Shown here: piece by piece, positions 45,206 to 54,448 of the stretch
Numbering within the stretch: position 1 is the stretch's first letter
Layout of the letters: each line of letters opens with the position of its first letter
Origin: Heliomicrobium modesticaldum Ice1
GTDB taxonomy: Bacteria; Bacillota; Desulfitobacteriia; Heliobacteriales; Heliobacteriaceae
Reading direction: 5' to 3'
Length of the DNA stretch: 64,000 bases
Assembly (NCBI RefSeq): GCF_000019165.1
Contig: NC_010337.2
Location: 2,657,501-2,721,500, forward strand
The notes under the pieces: generated by a model
Seen by the model: only the letters and a program-made list of their open reading frames with translations
What the model was told of the DNA's origin: nothing
Databases searched by the model: none
Translations under genes and position numbers: made by a program

Positions 45206-47043
45206 TCTTCGGTGACGGTTCCCCGGCCAGCCCGACCCGGATAAGCCCCTTCTTCTTTGCTGCCCAGCAGACCTGCGTACAAAGCCTCCGGGAATGAGGG
45301 CGCTGCAGCCACTGCTCTTAACACCGCCTCGATCTTATCGACGATCTCCGTCGCCCACTGACTAGCTTTTTTCGTCGGCTCGACGCGGCCCTCGCCGAAG
45401 AAGCGGAACCCCTCGGCGACGGCTCGCAAGGTGTCGACGCGGGAAGCGGCGACGATGGGACCGCCGGAATAGGCCTCGTCGGAGGAGGCTATGGACACGG
45501 CGTCCACGCGTAACGAGGCTGCCAGGGCGGCGTGCAGGGAGGTGGTCATCGAGGACTGCACACGGTCCTCCGTCTGGGTCAAAAAGCCGATAGGCGCCCC
45601 CGGCCAGATGGGGGCGTCGATGATCGCCCGCAAAGCCTCGATCTTGGCGGCGTTGAAATCGATGTAGTTGTCGCGCATCTGGCCGCTGATCATCACCTCA
45701 GGGCTGAAGGCGAAGAGCGGCTGCAACAGGGGCCGGCCGCCCAAACGGCGGGCCAAGGCAGCCACAATCAGCATGCCGGCGAAAGCCTTGTGAGCGGGAA
45801 CACCAGCCAATTCCTCATTGGTGACAACATCGAAAGGCAGGTTGTACTTGACGGCCATGCGAATGGCCTCCACCCCATCGACCGTCAGGCGGGCTGGATC
45901 GGTGCCGGCGGCCAGGGCGCCGTAAGCGATGTTGATCTTGGTCAGGTCGGCGCCGAGCTTGCCGGCTAAGACGACTGTCTCTGGCGTGTTCAGCCCCCGG
46001 TGGGCGCGCACCTGCCAGAGGGTCGACGTCTCCAAAGCCGCCTTGATCCGGGAAAGGTTTTCGGGGGTGATAACGGAGCCGTCTTCCTGGTGGGTCAAAA
46101 AGTCGCCGATGAACCCCTCCGTGCGGGCGCCCCAGGAAGGGTCAAAGTGGACGACGCCGTCAGCCCCCCAGGCTTCGCAGACCTTGATATGGGCGATATC
46201 CATAAAAGGACAGCCAGTGCCGTACTGAATGAAGACTTTGGGCTGGCCCTCCCGGTGCTGCAAAAGGCGGACGGTCATGCTTTTTTCGACTGATGTCAGG
46301 TAGTCTTCCAGGCGGGCGATCTCTTCCTTGCTCTGGCGGCGCGTTTTCGGATGCACCTCGCCTTTGCGGTAAAAAGCTTCAGCTACAGGATCGCAGAGCG
46401 CACCATAGGCGTCATTGAAATTGCTGTCGCTCTTGCCCTGCCGCCAGGCCTCCACATCCCAGGCCTCATCGCGCAGCCGCGCCCGTTTGATCCCCGGGGA
46501 GGTTTTTCCCTCAGCCCAGGCCAAAATACCGTCAACGATCCCTTCCAGCAGTCTGGCGATGGCCGGGTGTCGGTATTCGTAGCTGTAGCGGGCGGCGAGA
46601 TCTACTTTTTCTTTGCGGCTTATCTCTGCATCCGGCTTGTAGGTGCGGCCCTCAATGAAAGCCACCACCTCGTCGACCGATGTGCCGGGGCCGAAACCGG
46701 CGTCAAAGCCGAGTTCTGCCGCCAGTTCCGGTCGAATGGCCATACCGCCGACGACCAAGGTCGTCTTGTCGCGCAATCCCGCTGCGTCAGTCAAATCGAC
46801 GAAGCGAGCCAAAAGTTCGGCTACGCCATAGCCGAGGGTACGACTGACGAGCACCTGATCGGGGCTCTCCCGGCTGATGATGCTGACGATCTCCTCGGGC
46901 GGCAGATCAGGCGGCAAGAGCATCGTCTGATGGCCGGCCTCATCGAGACCGCGGCGGATCATTTTCAGGCCAATGTCATGAACGGGGTCAAGGGGAACGA
47001 GAAGCACTTTTTTCCGCTCCAGGCAGTTCGCCATCTCCTTCAC
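45202..47043 (-). CDS. Cobalamin-binding-domain protein fused to a mutase-like barrel (aminomutase-like)
   Basis: A 613-residue protein. The N-terminal ~130 residues are a B12-binding Rossmann domain: LLVPLDPVHDIGLKMIRRGL contains DxHxxG (His is the lower cobalt ligand), and TTLVVGGMAIRP corresponds to the GG segment. The rest looks like a TIM barrel: IQYGTGCPFMDIAHIKVCEA, RAHRGLNTPETVVLAGKLGA, PLFAFSPEVMISGQMRDNY, EAYSGGPIVAASRVD. Family knowledge: base-off B12 domains of this kind serve glutamate mutase, methylmalonyl-CoA mutase and lysine/ornithine aminomutases. The domain order (B12 first) and barrel sequence match none of these clearly. GTG start overlaps the upstream small gene as GTGA. 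Confidence 0.75.
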   Translation of the reverse strand: MKEMANCLERKKVLLVPLDPVHDIGLKMIRRGLDEAGHQTMLLPPDLPPEEIVSIISRESPDQVLVSRTLGYGVAELLARFVDLTDAAGLRDKTTLVVGGMAIRPELAAELGFDAGFGPGTSVDEVVAFIEGRTYKPDAEISRKEKVDLAARYSYEYRHPAIARLLEGIVDGILAWAEGKTSPGIKRARLRDEAWDVEAWRQGKSDSNFNDAYGALCDPVAEAFYRKGEVHPKTRRQSKEEIARLEDYLTSVEKSMTVRLLQHREGQPKVFIQYGTGCPFMDIAHIKVCEAWGADGVVHFDPSWGARTEGFIGDFLTHQEDGSVITPENLSRIKAALETSTLWQVRAHRGLNTPETVVLAGKLGADLTKINIAYGALAAGTDPARLTVDGVEAIRMAVKYNLPFDVVTNEELAGVPAHKAFAGMLIVAALARRLGGRPLLQPLFAFSPEVMISGQMRDNYIDFNAAKIEALRAIIDAPIWPGAPIGFLTQTEDRVQSSMTTSLHAALAASLRVDAVSIASSDEAYSGGPIVAASRVDTLRAVAEGFRFFGEGRVEPTKKASQWATEIVDKIEAVLRAVAAAPSFPEALYAGLLGSKEEGAYPGRAGRGTVTEE

Positions 47044-47288
47044 CCTTTCCCTTCCCGGTCGGTATTGCGGACCCAGGCGTAATCCTGGCCTGGACGGTAG
47101 ATGTAGGCCCGCGCTCGGACGCGCGCCCCCGGCCCGGCGAACTGAATGAACACCAGATCGACATCTTGAAAACCAAGTGCCTTCATCAAGCGGATAGTCA
47201 TCTCCTTCCCCTCGTCCTCACTTGAACAGATGAGGAAGGTCTCCAGGTCGAGGGCATCAAGCACCTGGGAGAGAACCCCTTGCGCCAA
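47040..47288 (-). CDS. Small acidic/basic protein, first gene of the B12 operon, unknown
   Basis: An 82-residue protein (LETFLICSSEDEGKEMTIRL; DVDLVFIQFAGPGARVRARA) with alternating beta-like segments. I do not recognise a family. TTG start 7 nt after AGGAGG. Its stop overlaps the start of the B12-domain gene, so it is probably a partner subunit. Confidence 0.65.
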   Translation of the reverse strand: MAQGVLSQVLDALDLETFLICSSEDEGKEMTIRLMKALGFQDVDLVFIQFAGPGARVRARAYIYRPGQDYAWVRNTDREGKG

Positions 47289-47469
47289 TTTTTTTCCTCC
47301 TTATAAAGGCCCCTGTGGTGAACCTTCTCACGCCATTTGGGATTATTTTCTCCCTTATGGGGATTTTTATTTTGCGGCCACTGCAAGAAGAGGCCGTCTA
47401 GAAAATAAGCAAATTCCCTAGCCAGCCCTTGCAAAAGCATGATTTTTTAATACAAACAGCAAAAAACTA

Positions 47470-49303
47470 GAGTCTTTTTATCGGTCTCACCGGCCCTTTT
47501 TGAGGATTTTCCTCAAAAAGGGCAGATCTCCCCCTTGCACCTTATGCGGCTTTTTTGAAAGCAACACCGCGTAAGGCACTCACCTCCAACACCATGGTTG
47601 CATTCTTATCATTTCGTAGACGGTTGAGTTTTTGAAAGTTCGCCGCTAACGCGCTGAGCCGGGCGGCATAAGCCAGATTTCGTTTTCCGATACGGCGAAC
47701 CCGGCGCAGTCCGTAACGGTTGACCAGTTCATTTTGCTTGGCTTCGATGCGGCTGCGAAGACGCATCTGTTCCTTATAGATTTTCGTTTGGGAGTGCTTT
47801 GCCGCCTCGAGCATGACACCATAGGCGTTGTGAATAAAAATCGTGCGCCGATGTTTCTTTTCTTTAAAACAGGTCGTGTAACGAGGGCAGTGCTTGCAAT
47901 CATGGTCCTTGGCGCGAAGCACGAAGTTCTTCCCATCTGCCACTTCCGAATAGGTGGTGATGACTTTTCCTCTCGGGCAGATCAGTTGTGTTTGGTCTTC
48001 GGAAACTTGAAATCCCTCGCCCGCGAGGATATCACATTTTGTCTTTGGTGAAAGTGGCGCCACTACGTCAATGCCTTTTTCCTTGAGGGTGACACGGTCA
48101 TCGCCCGCACCATAGTGGGTATCTCCAATGATCGTCGGGTTTTCTACACAATCGGTGGGAAGCTGATCCGCTAACGGCACCAGACTGGAGCCGTCATAGT
48201 CGTTGGCTTTCATGGCCTCGGCGGCGGCGATAAATCCGGAATTTCCGACTTCGACGATGGCCATCTTATACCCGCGCCATTTCGTCTTGCCCTTACAACC
48301 GAAACGGGCTTCGCTGTCTACAGCCGAAACTATCATATCTTTGACAGAACCGCCGGGGGCTATCTCAAGAGTTCCATCATCTTTCCGAATGATTCGTTCA
48401 CGGAGGATACGGCAAAGCAAAAGGGCGTAATGAATGACATCGGGCTTCTTCTTCCACGAAGCCTCCGATGACTCCACGTAGGCCAGCAGTTCGTCAGCCT
48501 CGCTGACCACTTCAACAAGCCGTTCCATTTTGGCCTTATCGTCCAGGTTATGCTCTTTCACTTCCGTCACTGTTTCCAGGTAACGTACCGCCCGAGGGGC
48601 ATGGGGGATTGCATGCCATGGAACACTGTATTGCTTCGCCAAAAGACGCACCAACAGGCGCATGGCTTGGCGGATCAGTTCGATGGTCGTGGGGGCACTG
48701 ATGGGAGCTATGACATGGGTCGTGTCCGTTATCCAAGGTTCTTTCCCTGTCAAAACGCCCAGGTAGTACATCAACCGGATAAAGCGATCGAGATAGACCT
48801 TATCAAGTTCCTTTTGGATGAGCCGTTGCCGGTGGACGCCAAAATTGGCGTGATCAATGCCCGGTTCATCGAGGGCCATTCCTAACGCAAACTTGACCTC
48901 GATGTTCACACGTGTCTGTGCTTCCATCCCCCGGTCTGTTTCGCCCAGCATTTCCTGTAACATGCAGGCCATCGTCATCTGCCGGGCCGCATGACTGGGA
49001 CGTCCGTTGTCAAGGCAATAGAGACCTGTAAAATCCTCCGGTTGTATTAATAGGGGCGCCAATTCACGAAACAGGCGAAAGACGGAATCGGCAGGCACAA
49101 GTTGGTCCCAGAGGGCTGCAAAGTCGTAAAAGCTAACTTGGGGGTCCACATCGAATCGAAACAAGGTACATCGCCTCGCTATAAACAGTCTTTGTACCTA
49201 TATCCTTCGACGCGAAGAGTCGAATTCCCTTTAAATTCCACCAATTTCCATATAAAAACGTCTTGCTTTTTGCCCTCTCTTGAGGGGGTTTTTAGACAGA
49301 CTC
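47470..49303 (-). mobile_element. IS1182-family insertion sequence
   Basis: The intact transposase gene is flanked by short, imperfect inverted ends beginning GAGTCT (left GAGTCTTTTTA, right GAGTCTGTCTA). No clear target duplication was found, so the limits are approximate. A perfect 13-bp palindrome at 47493-47523 (GCCCTTTTTGAGG...) lies inside the left end and may terminate the transposase transcript. Confidence 0.65.
47542..49164 (-). CDS. IS1182-family DDE transposase
   Basis: A 540-residue transposase. The N-terminal DUF772 part carries RPSHAARQMTMACMLQ. The central catalytic region has IVSAVDSEARFGCKGKTKWRG (first Asp), then TIIGDTHYGAGDDRV (second Asp), and the zinc-type KDHDCKHCPRYTTCF. 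The C-terminal RIEAKQNELVNRYGLRRVRR contains the Glu. The gene is full length with no frameshift, so the element may still be mobile. It sits between the B12 operon promoter region and the terminator of the PLP/FAD operon and does not visibly break a gene. Confidence 0.92.
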   Translation of the reverse strand: MFRFDVDPQVSFYDFAALWDQLVPADSVFRLFRELAPLLIQPEDFTGLYCLDNGRPSHAARQMTMACMLQEMLGETDRGMEAQTRVNIEVKFALGMALDEPGIDHANFGVHRQRLIQKELDKVYLDRFIRLMYYLGVLTGKEPWITDTTHVIAPISAPTTIELIRQAMRLLVRLLAKQYSVPWHAIPHAPRAVRYLETVTEVKEHNLDDKAKMERLVEVVSEADELLAYVESSEASWKKKPDVIHYALLLCRILRERIIRKDDGTLEIAPGGSVKDMIVSAVDSEARFGCKGKTKWRGYKMAIVEVGNSGFIAAAEAMKANDYDGSSLVPLADQLPTDCVENPTIIGDTHYGAGDDRVTLKEKGIDVVAPLSPKTKCDILAGEGFQVSEDQTQLICPRGKVITTYSEVADGKNFVLRAKDHDCKHCPRYTTCFKEKKHRRTIFIHNAYGVMLEAAKHSQTKIYKEQMRLRSRIEAKQNELVNRYGLRRVRRIGKRNLAYAARLSALAANFQKLNRLRNDKNATMVLEVSALRGVAFKKAA

Positions 49304-49309
49304 AAGAAA

Positions 49310-49352
49310 TGAAAATAAAGAGCGGTTGACGAGGTTTACCCTCTCAACCGCT
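49310..49352 (-). terminator. Terminator of the PLP/FAD/RidA operon
   Basis: AGCGGTTGA pairs with TCAACCGCT, with an inner GAGGG/CCTC pair, followed by CTTTATTTTC on the minus strand, about 60 nt after the permease stop. Confidence 0.75.
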
Positions 49353-49413
49353 TGACTCTGTTTTCATGAAACAAAGGGATAGGGCGCCGGCGAATCGCCT
49401 CTCTTGGTGGCTT

Positions 49414-50790
49414 TTACATCAACAGAATGGCGACAATCGTCGTCACGGCCAGGCCCGAGATGACAGGGATGAAGTTGCGGCGTGCCAGTTCGATCGGGTT
49501 GACGCCAGCGATAGCCGCCACGGGGATCAGCCCCCAGGGGATGATGGTGCCGCCGCCGGTCCACACGCCGGCGATCTGGCCCAAGGCAGCCAACGTGGCC
49601 ACTTTCAAGTCAGGAAGGGCAGTGCCAAAGGTGGCTGCGATGGAACCGACCAAAGGCAATGGCGAGAATCCGGAACCGTCAAGGCCGACGATCATGCCTG
49701 CCGCCAGTTCAATCACGGCCACAGCCGCTTTGTTCAGCGGAACAGTGTTGGACAGGGCCAATCCCACATCCTCCAGGAAGCCGGGCGCTCCCTTGCCTAG
49801 AATCTGCTGGGACAGTTCGCCTTTGCCGAGGAAGAAGAAGCCGCCGATGATGATCACGGGGGCGAAGATCTTGATCCCGAACATGAACCCATCCCGGACA
49901 AAATCGGTGATCTTTTCCAATGATTCTACGCCGTACTTGAGCACTGATCCGAAAGCCAGCAGCAGCGCTGCCGTCCCGCCGACGAGAGCTGTGGCATCGC
50001 CGCCTTTGAGGTCATAGGTGAGCATAGCCCAGACATCGGCGGCAAAGCCGAGAGGAACAAGGAAAGCAAAGACATAGGATAGGGTTGTGATCTCCAACTT
50101 CTGGTTTTTATTCTCGTACTGTTGCCGCTCTTTATCATGGGCTGCCCGGTTGGTCGCAATGTCCCGCCGGACGAGGATAAAGGCGATGATGGACGTGACC
50201 AGGCCCATCACCACCACCAGCGGTATGGAAGCGGAGACCACGTCTCCCGATGTGAGCCCTGCCGCCTTCGCCGTGATCGTCGGGGCACCCTGAATCACAT
50301 AGTCGCTGGACAGCGCGATCCCATGACCGAAGATATTCATGGCCATGGCCGCCCCCATGGCCGGCAGCCCCGCTCGGACAGCGATGGGCAGCATGATGCC
50401 GCCGATCAGGGCTACTGCAGGGGAAGGCCAGACGAACCAGGATACGATCAGCATAGCAAAACCGAGAATCCAGAAGGCCACGTCGGCGTTGACCATCAGC
50501 TTGGCCGCCGGCCGCATGATCAGGTAGTCGGCGCCCAATTCGGTGAGCACCTTGGACATAGCCACGATCAGCGAGATGACCACGATGATCCCGAGAAACT
50601 CGATGCCGGCGACGACGAGAGCGTTAAAAACCGCTTGGATGGCGCCACCCAATCCGCCGGTGTACATCCAGCCAATGTGCAGGATGCCGAGGATGCAGGG
50701 GATCAGCGGGTCTCGGCGCAAACCCATGACCACGATGACCACCAGCACGTAGAAAAGAAAGATCCAATGGAGCGTTGTGAGCGTAACCAT
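49414..50790 (-). CDS. Polytopic permease of the uncharacterised PLP/FAD operon
   Basis: A 458-residue membrane protein with about 12 hydrophobic segments, in two halves separated by a charged loop near residue 220 (HDKERQQYENKNQKLE). The pattern (GIIVVISLIVAMSKVLTELG; GLDGSGFSPLPLVGSIAATF; WTGGGTIIPWGLIPVAAIAG) resembles the ion-transporter group that holds GntP, CitMHS and DcuC carriers. I cannot name the substrate. ATG 50790 follows AGGAGG. It is the last gene of the operon; context suggests uptake of the amino acid or amine the operon degrades. Confidence 0.75.
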   Translation of the reverse strand: MVTLTTLHWIFLFYVLVVIVVMGLRRDPLIPCILGILHIGWMYTGGLGGAIQAVFNALVVAGIEFLGIIVVISLIVAMSKVLTELGADYLIMRPAAKLMVNADVAFWILGFAMLIVSWFVWPSPAVALIGGIMLPIAVRAGLPAMGAAMAMNIFGHGIALSSDYVIQGAPTITAKAAGLTSGDVVSASIPLVVVMGLVTSIIAFILVRRDIATNRAAHDKERQQYENKNQKLEITTLSYVFAFLVPLGFAADVWAMLTYDLKGGDATALVGGTAALLLAFGSVLKYGVESLEKITDFVRDGFMFGIKIFAPVIIIGGFFFLGKGELSQQILGKGAPGFLEDVGLALSNTVPLNKAAVAVIELAAGMIVGLDGSGFSPLPLVGSIAATFGTALPDLKVATLAALGQIAGVWTGGGTIIPWGLIPVAAIAGVNPIELARRNFIPVISGLAVTTIVAILLM

Positions 50791-50803
50791 CGGCGACCAC
50801 CTC

Positions 50804-52090
50804 CTATGAGACCGGTCGTTCCATGACACCGGTCAAGCCGGCCGCTTCCACCCGCTGCCGGATGGCGTTGACATCCGTTGAATAGAGACCTTGCTCCTTC
50901 ATCCGCTGGAAATAAACGGAGCCGGAAAAGGTGTACTTTTTGGTCAGACCTTCCTCTGTCTGCATCTGCTCGTTCACATGGGCGATGGCGTCACCGACAG
51001 CAAGGGAACGGGGCAGTTCGAGGAGCGGTTTTTGCAGCGCGAAACGGACAGCGTTATGGCCGGCCAGCGCGCCCGTGACGATGGCCTCCGTGTGACCCAC
51101 GAGGAGGCCCGCCTTTTCACCGGCGCAAAAGAGATTCTCCACATCGCCTTTGACTTTGAGGGTGTTGTCACGGGGGCACATGCCCACGTAGCGAATGGAG
51201 TTGCCGATCCCGCCGGAGTAAGGGTCTTCAAAGCGGGCGTTCTCGAATCCAGGGATGTGGCGGAGCTTGTCCAAGGGATAGTAGGGCGACATGAGCTTAG
51301 CGTGGCCCGTGTCGAGGAGGATGATGTTTTCGGCGAACTCTTTGAGGGCGTACTGCTGACAGGCTTTCTGGGAAAGGGCGTCCTCCTTGCGCAAATCCTC
51401 GGGAATGGCCACGACGGCGACGCCCCTTTTGTTGAGGGTATCGACAATGTCATCACGAATGGAATCTTTGTGCAGCTTACAGGAACCGGACATGGCGCCG
51501 AAACTGCCGTCGGCCTTTTTCCCGACGACCTCCTTCACGCCCGCTTTGCCGGCAATGGAGACACGCCCGCCAAAGGTGGGGCAACGGTAGATGCACATGA
51601 CACAGCCATTGCCATATTTGCCGCAATTGCCTTGAGGGCCGGCCGTACCGCTGGCGTCGATGAAGACATCGCCGGTGATCTCGTCGGTTTCATCGATCAC
51701 GACGCCGGTGATGCGAGAGCCCTGCATGGTGATGTCGCGCACCCGGGCCAGGGTGCGAAAGTGGATGTTGGGGTATTTGCTCAGGCGCTGGCGGACGGCC
51801 GGCTCCACCTTGGCCACGTCATAGAGGCTGGCGTGCTCGTGGCCGGGGAACGCAACGTTTTTGTGTCGCGAGACCTCATCGGTGACTTGGAAGAGATCAC
51901 CGCCGCCCATAGCCAGCATTTCCTCAGTGGCGGTGAAGCGGCCGTTGTTGCGCATGATCCCGCCGACGAGGCCGGTACCCAGGAACATATCGGTCCGTTC
52001 GAGCAGGACCACTTCAGCGCCGGCCTTCGCCGCCGCAATCGCCGCAGCGCAGCCGGCCCAGCCACCTCCGACGACGACTACCTTGGCCAT
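50804..52090 (-). CDS. FAD-dependent oxidoreductase of unknown substrate
   Basis: A 428-residue flavoprotein. The N-terminus is a Rossmann FAD motif, VVVGGGWAGCAAAIAAAKAG, with Glu of LLERTD binding ribose. The C-terminal FAD segment LFCAGEKAGLLVGHTEAIVT resembles GidA/TrmFO. A Cys-rich part, GNCGKYGNGCVMCIYRCPTF near residue 155-175, could hold an Fe-S cluster or redox cysteines; I do not know it from other FAD enzymes. ATG 52090 has GGAGGTGA upstream. It lies between the PLP enzyme gene and the permease. It is a plausible amino acid or imino acid oxidoreductase; the substrate is unknown. Confidence 0.8.
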   Translation of the reverse strand: MAKVVVVGGGWAGCAAAIAAAKAGAEVVLLERTDMFLGTGLVGGIMRNNGRFTATEEMLAMGGGDLFQVTDEVSRHKNVAFPGHEHASLYDVAKVEPAVRQRLSKYPNIHFRTLARVRDITMQGSRITGVVIDETDEITGDVFIDASGTAGPQGNCGKYGNGCVMCIYRCPTFGGRVSIAGKAGVKEVVGKKADGSFGAMSGSCKLHKDSIRDDIVDTLNKRGVAVVAIPEDLRKEDALSQKACQQYALKEFAENIILLDTGHAKLMSPYYPLDKLRHIPGFENARFEDPYSGGIGNSIRYVGMCPRDNTLKVKGDVENLFCAGEKAGLLVGHTEAIVTGALAGHNAVRFALQKPLLELPRSLAVGDAIAHVNEQMQTEEGLTKKYTFSGSVYFQRMKEQGLYSTDVNAIRQRVEAAGLTGVMERPVS

Positions 52091-52165
52091 GCTGGCGTCA
52101 CCTCCCTTTTCTCACCGGTGTTTCGTTTTCCGTTTTTTTCATATCGATTGTTTCTTTGCCGGTGT

Positions 52166-53635
52166 TCATCCGATCATACCGGCGTAGCGGGCGGTGATCT
52201 CCATGAGGCGAACGAGGGCGCGGACGGCGAAGCGCATGTTCTCTTCGATGATCTGACCGTCTTCGTCTGTCGTGCCCAGGCCCGGCGAGATGTAGACGTT
52301 GGCGTCATAGGCTATGGTCGGGATGACGCCCATCTGAGCCAGGCCGCTCTGCAGGATGTTGCTGCCGGCATACATGTCTTCGATAGCGAAGATGGGCAGG
52401 CCGAGGCCGCCTTCTTTCCAAGTGCCTTCGTAGTTGACCTCGACAGCCTGGGAGTTGTAAGACTTGCTGATCTTGAGACCTTTTTTGATGTTCGGGTGGA
52501 TCTTGTCGAACTCGTCGTTGACGATCCGCTCCAGGTCGTCGACAGGCTTGGTGAGGATCTCCGGCTTGTCCCGCAGCACCCGCAAGGTTTGCACTTGGCT
52601 GAGCAGGGCCTCTTTGCCGGGGTCGAAGGTGACATAGGCCGCTTTGCCGTAGGAGGCTGTCGTTCCCCAACGGTCGCCGTGCATGCCCATGGCCCGGCGG
52701 ATAGGGGTCATCACATCCTCTCGACCGATGACCAAGCCCGAGGTGGCGGCGCCGGAGGCTTTGTCCATGGCGTAGGTGATCAGATCGGCATTCACCTTGC
52801 GGGGATCGGTGCCGATGAAGGGGATGCCCCAGGCGTTGTCGATCAGGTACGGTACGTTATACTCGCGGGCCAGTTCGCCGATGCGCTTCATCAGCAAGGG
52901 CGCGCCGTCTTCGTCCTTGACGCCGTAGCCGTAACCAGGGGTGTCATAGCCGAGAGAGGCAAAGCCGGTCAAGAAGGGGGCATGCACCTCAGCGGCGAGG
53001 GCCATCTGTTCGATGGACGCCTCAGGGTCAACCTCGGTGAGCAGCGGAACGGGATGAGCTTTGATGCCATGGACCGGATACTGGGCGCCGACGAGAGGCA
53101 CGATGACCGTGTCGAGGTTGTTCTGCCGTTTGCCGTAGAAGCCAAGCTCGCCGGCGGTGGTGCCGCGGTCAGCGTAGATGTCCTTATACTTGGGCGGGAA
53201 AGGTCGCCCGTAAGCGGCCTGGTGGTGCATGTGCTTTTCATAGGGGCAGATGTAGCGGGCGCGGTAGTTATCGCCGCGACCCAGGTTGGGCGGCGTCATC
53301 AGGGTGTCAAAGCACAGCCAGAGGGCCGCTTCGCAGGTGCTCGTCGGCACCGGTTCCCACTCGTCGCCGTAGACATCCTTGACGATCTCTCGCAGTTCGT
53401 CGACGAGCTTGGCCAGCGGAATAACCTCTTTGCCGCCCTTTTCAGTCGCCTCGGCGATATCGCGGCGCAGGGGTGCCGGGCAACCTGAGATGGCGCCGGT
53501 GAGGCCAAACTTGCCGCGTAAGTTGGGCGGAATGCCGATCTCATCGGCCGCTTTCTTGGCTTCAGCGTAGATCTGGGGGATGCTGGCCTGGAGATGGCGG
53601 TACAGTTGGTACTTATATTTCAGGGTTGTCGTCAA
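52166..53635 (-). CDS. SelA-like fold-type I PLP enzyme of unknown function
   Basis: A 489-residue PLP enzyme. Seen: VPYLIDNAWGIPFIG (Asp binding the PLP nitrogen), then ADLITYAMDKASGAATSGLV with the probable Schiff-base Lys, and GDRWGTTASYGKAAYVT. The domain plan resembles SelA/SepSecS and cystathionine lyases. It is not a SelA: no tRNA-binding N-terminal region is evident and no selB or selC is near. TTG 53635 is preferred, 8 nt after AAGGAGG; ATG 53659 lies before the SD. The gene is followed by the FAD enzyme gene and preceded by RidA, suggesting that its product is an enamine/imine. Confidence 0.78.
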   Translation of the reverse strand: MTTTLKYKYQLYRHLQASIPQIYAEAKKAADEIGIPPNLRGKFGLTGAISGCPAPLRRDIAEATEKGGKEVIPLAKLVDELREIVKDVYGDEWEPVPTSTCEAALWLCFDTLMTPPNLGRGDNYRARYICPYEKHMHHQAAYGRPFPPKYKDIYADRGTTAGELGFYGKRQNNLDTVIVPLVGAQYPVHGIKAHPVPLLTEVDPEASIEQMALAAEVHAPFLTGFASLGYDTPGYGYGVKDEDGAPLLMKRIGELAREYNVPYLIDNAWGIPFIGTDPRKVNADLITYAMDKASGAATSGLVIGREDVMTPIRRAMGMHGDRWGTTASYGKAAYVTFDPGKEALLSQVQTLRVLRDKPEILTKPVDDLERIVNDEFDKIHPNIKKGLKISKSYNSQAVEVNYEGTWKEGGLGLPIFAIEDMYAGSNILQSGLAQMGVIPTIAYDANVYISPGLGTTDEDGQIIEENMRFAVRALVRLMEITARYAGMIG

Positions 53636-53751
53636 TTCCGGATCCTCCTTGTCTCTCATGGGCTTTGGCCGGAACTCAAAGGTGTAGATGGCTCACTTCG
53701 GATCCTTTCGCTGTAAGCGGTTGGGTACATGACTCATGTAGCCTACAAGCC

Positions 53752-54207
53752 TTAAACCTGGACGATCATCTCCACTTCCACAGCGGCGTCAAGGGGCAGT
53801 TCGTTCACCCCAACAGCCGAGCGGGCGTGCTGTCCTTTGTCGCCGAAGACTTGGCCCAGCAGTTCCGAGGCGCCGTTGATGACGCCGGGCTGGCCCTGAA
53901 AACCGGGTGCGCTGTTGACGAAGCCGGTCACCTTGACGATCTTTTTGACCTGATTGAGATCGCCCACCTGCCCTTTGATCACGCCAAGGCAGTTGAGGCA
54001 ACAGACCTTGGCTGCTTCATAAGCCTTTTCCGGCGTCAGGTCCTTGCCCACCTTGCCTTTGTATTTCAACTCACCGTTGACAAAGGGGATCTGCCCTGAC
54101 GTGTAGACGAAATCACCGGCCTTGACGGACGGCACGTAGGCGGCTACCGGCTTGGGCGCTTCCGGCAGCGTGAGCCCCAGCTCCTGCAGTTTCGCTTCTA
54201 CGGACAT
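53752..54207 (-). CDS. RidA-family enamine/imine deaminase
   Basis: A 151-residue YjgF/RidA protein, somewhat longer than the usual 125-130 because of an N-terminal helix (VEAKLQELGLTLPEAPKPVA). Seen: GDFVYTSGQIPFVNGEL and the C-terminal FGDKGQHARSAVGVNELPLD with the substrate-binding Arg, then VEVEMIVQV. It releases ammonia from reactive 2-aminoacrylate-type products of PLP enzymes, which fits the adjacent PLP gene. ATG 54207 follows AGGAGGTGA. Confidence 0.92.
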   Translation of the reverse strand: MSVEAKLQELGLTLPEAPKPVAAYVPSVKAGDFVYTSGQIPFVNGELKYKGKVGKDLTPEKAYEAAKVCCLNCLGVIKGQVGDLNQVKKIVKVTGFVNSAPGFQGQPGVINGASELLGQVFGDKGQHARSAVGVNELPLDAAVEVEMIVQV

Positions 54208-54448
54208 CCCTTCACCTCCTGAATGTGCGAATGGCTTGAACCTCATCATTAGTTTCACCGAGGCAGGGAAAATCATGTGCTTTTTCAGCATTTGATCAGG
54301 CGGTGAGGTGTTTGATAGGGCGGCTGAGCTTATGGTTACTTGATCTTCTAGAGGGACTTGAGTAGTCTGGTTCATTTTTCCATGTAAAGGTCATTAGAGG
54401 GCGCTAGAGATCGTGTTTTAGAGGTTCTTTTCGGAAAAGGATTTTTTC

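Noticed and set aside
47370-47405. GCCACTG box resembling a cobalamin riboswitch motif near the B12 operon
   Set aside because: It is on the plus strand while the operon is on the minus strand, and the other conserved boxes are missing.
50891-53488. 865-residue plus-strand frame
   Set aside because: It is antisense to the FAD and PLP enzyme genes, with His/Asp/Val-rich composition typical of shadow frames.
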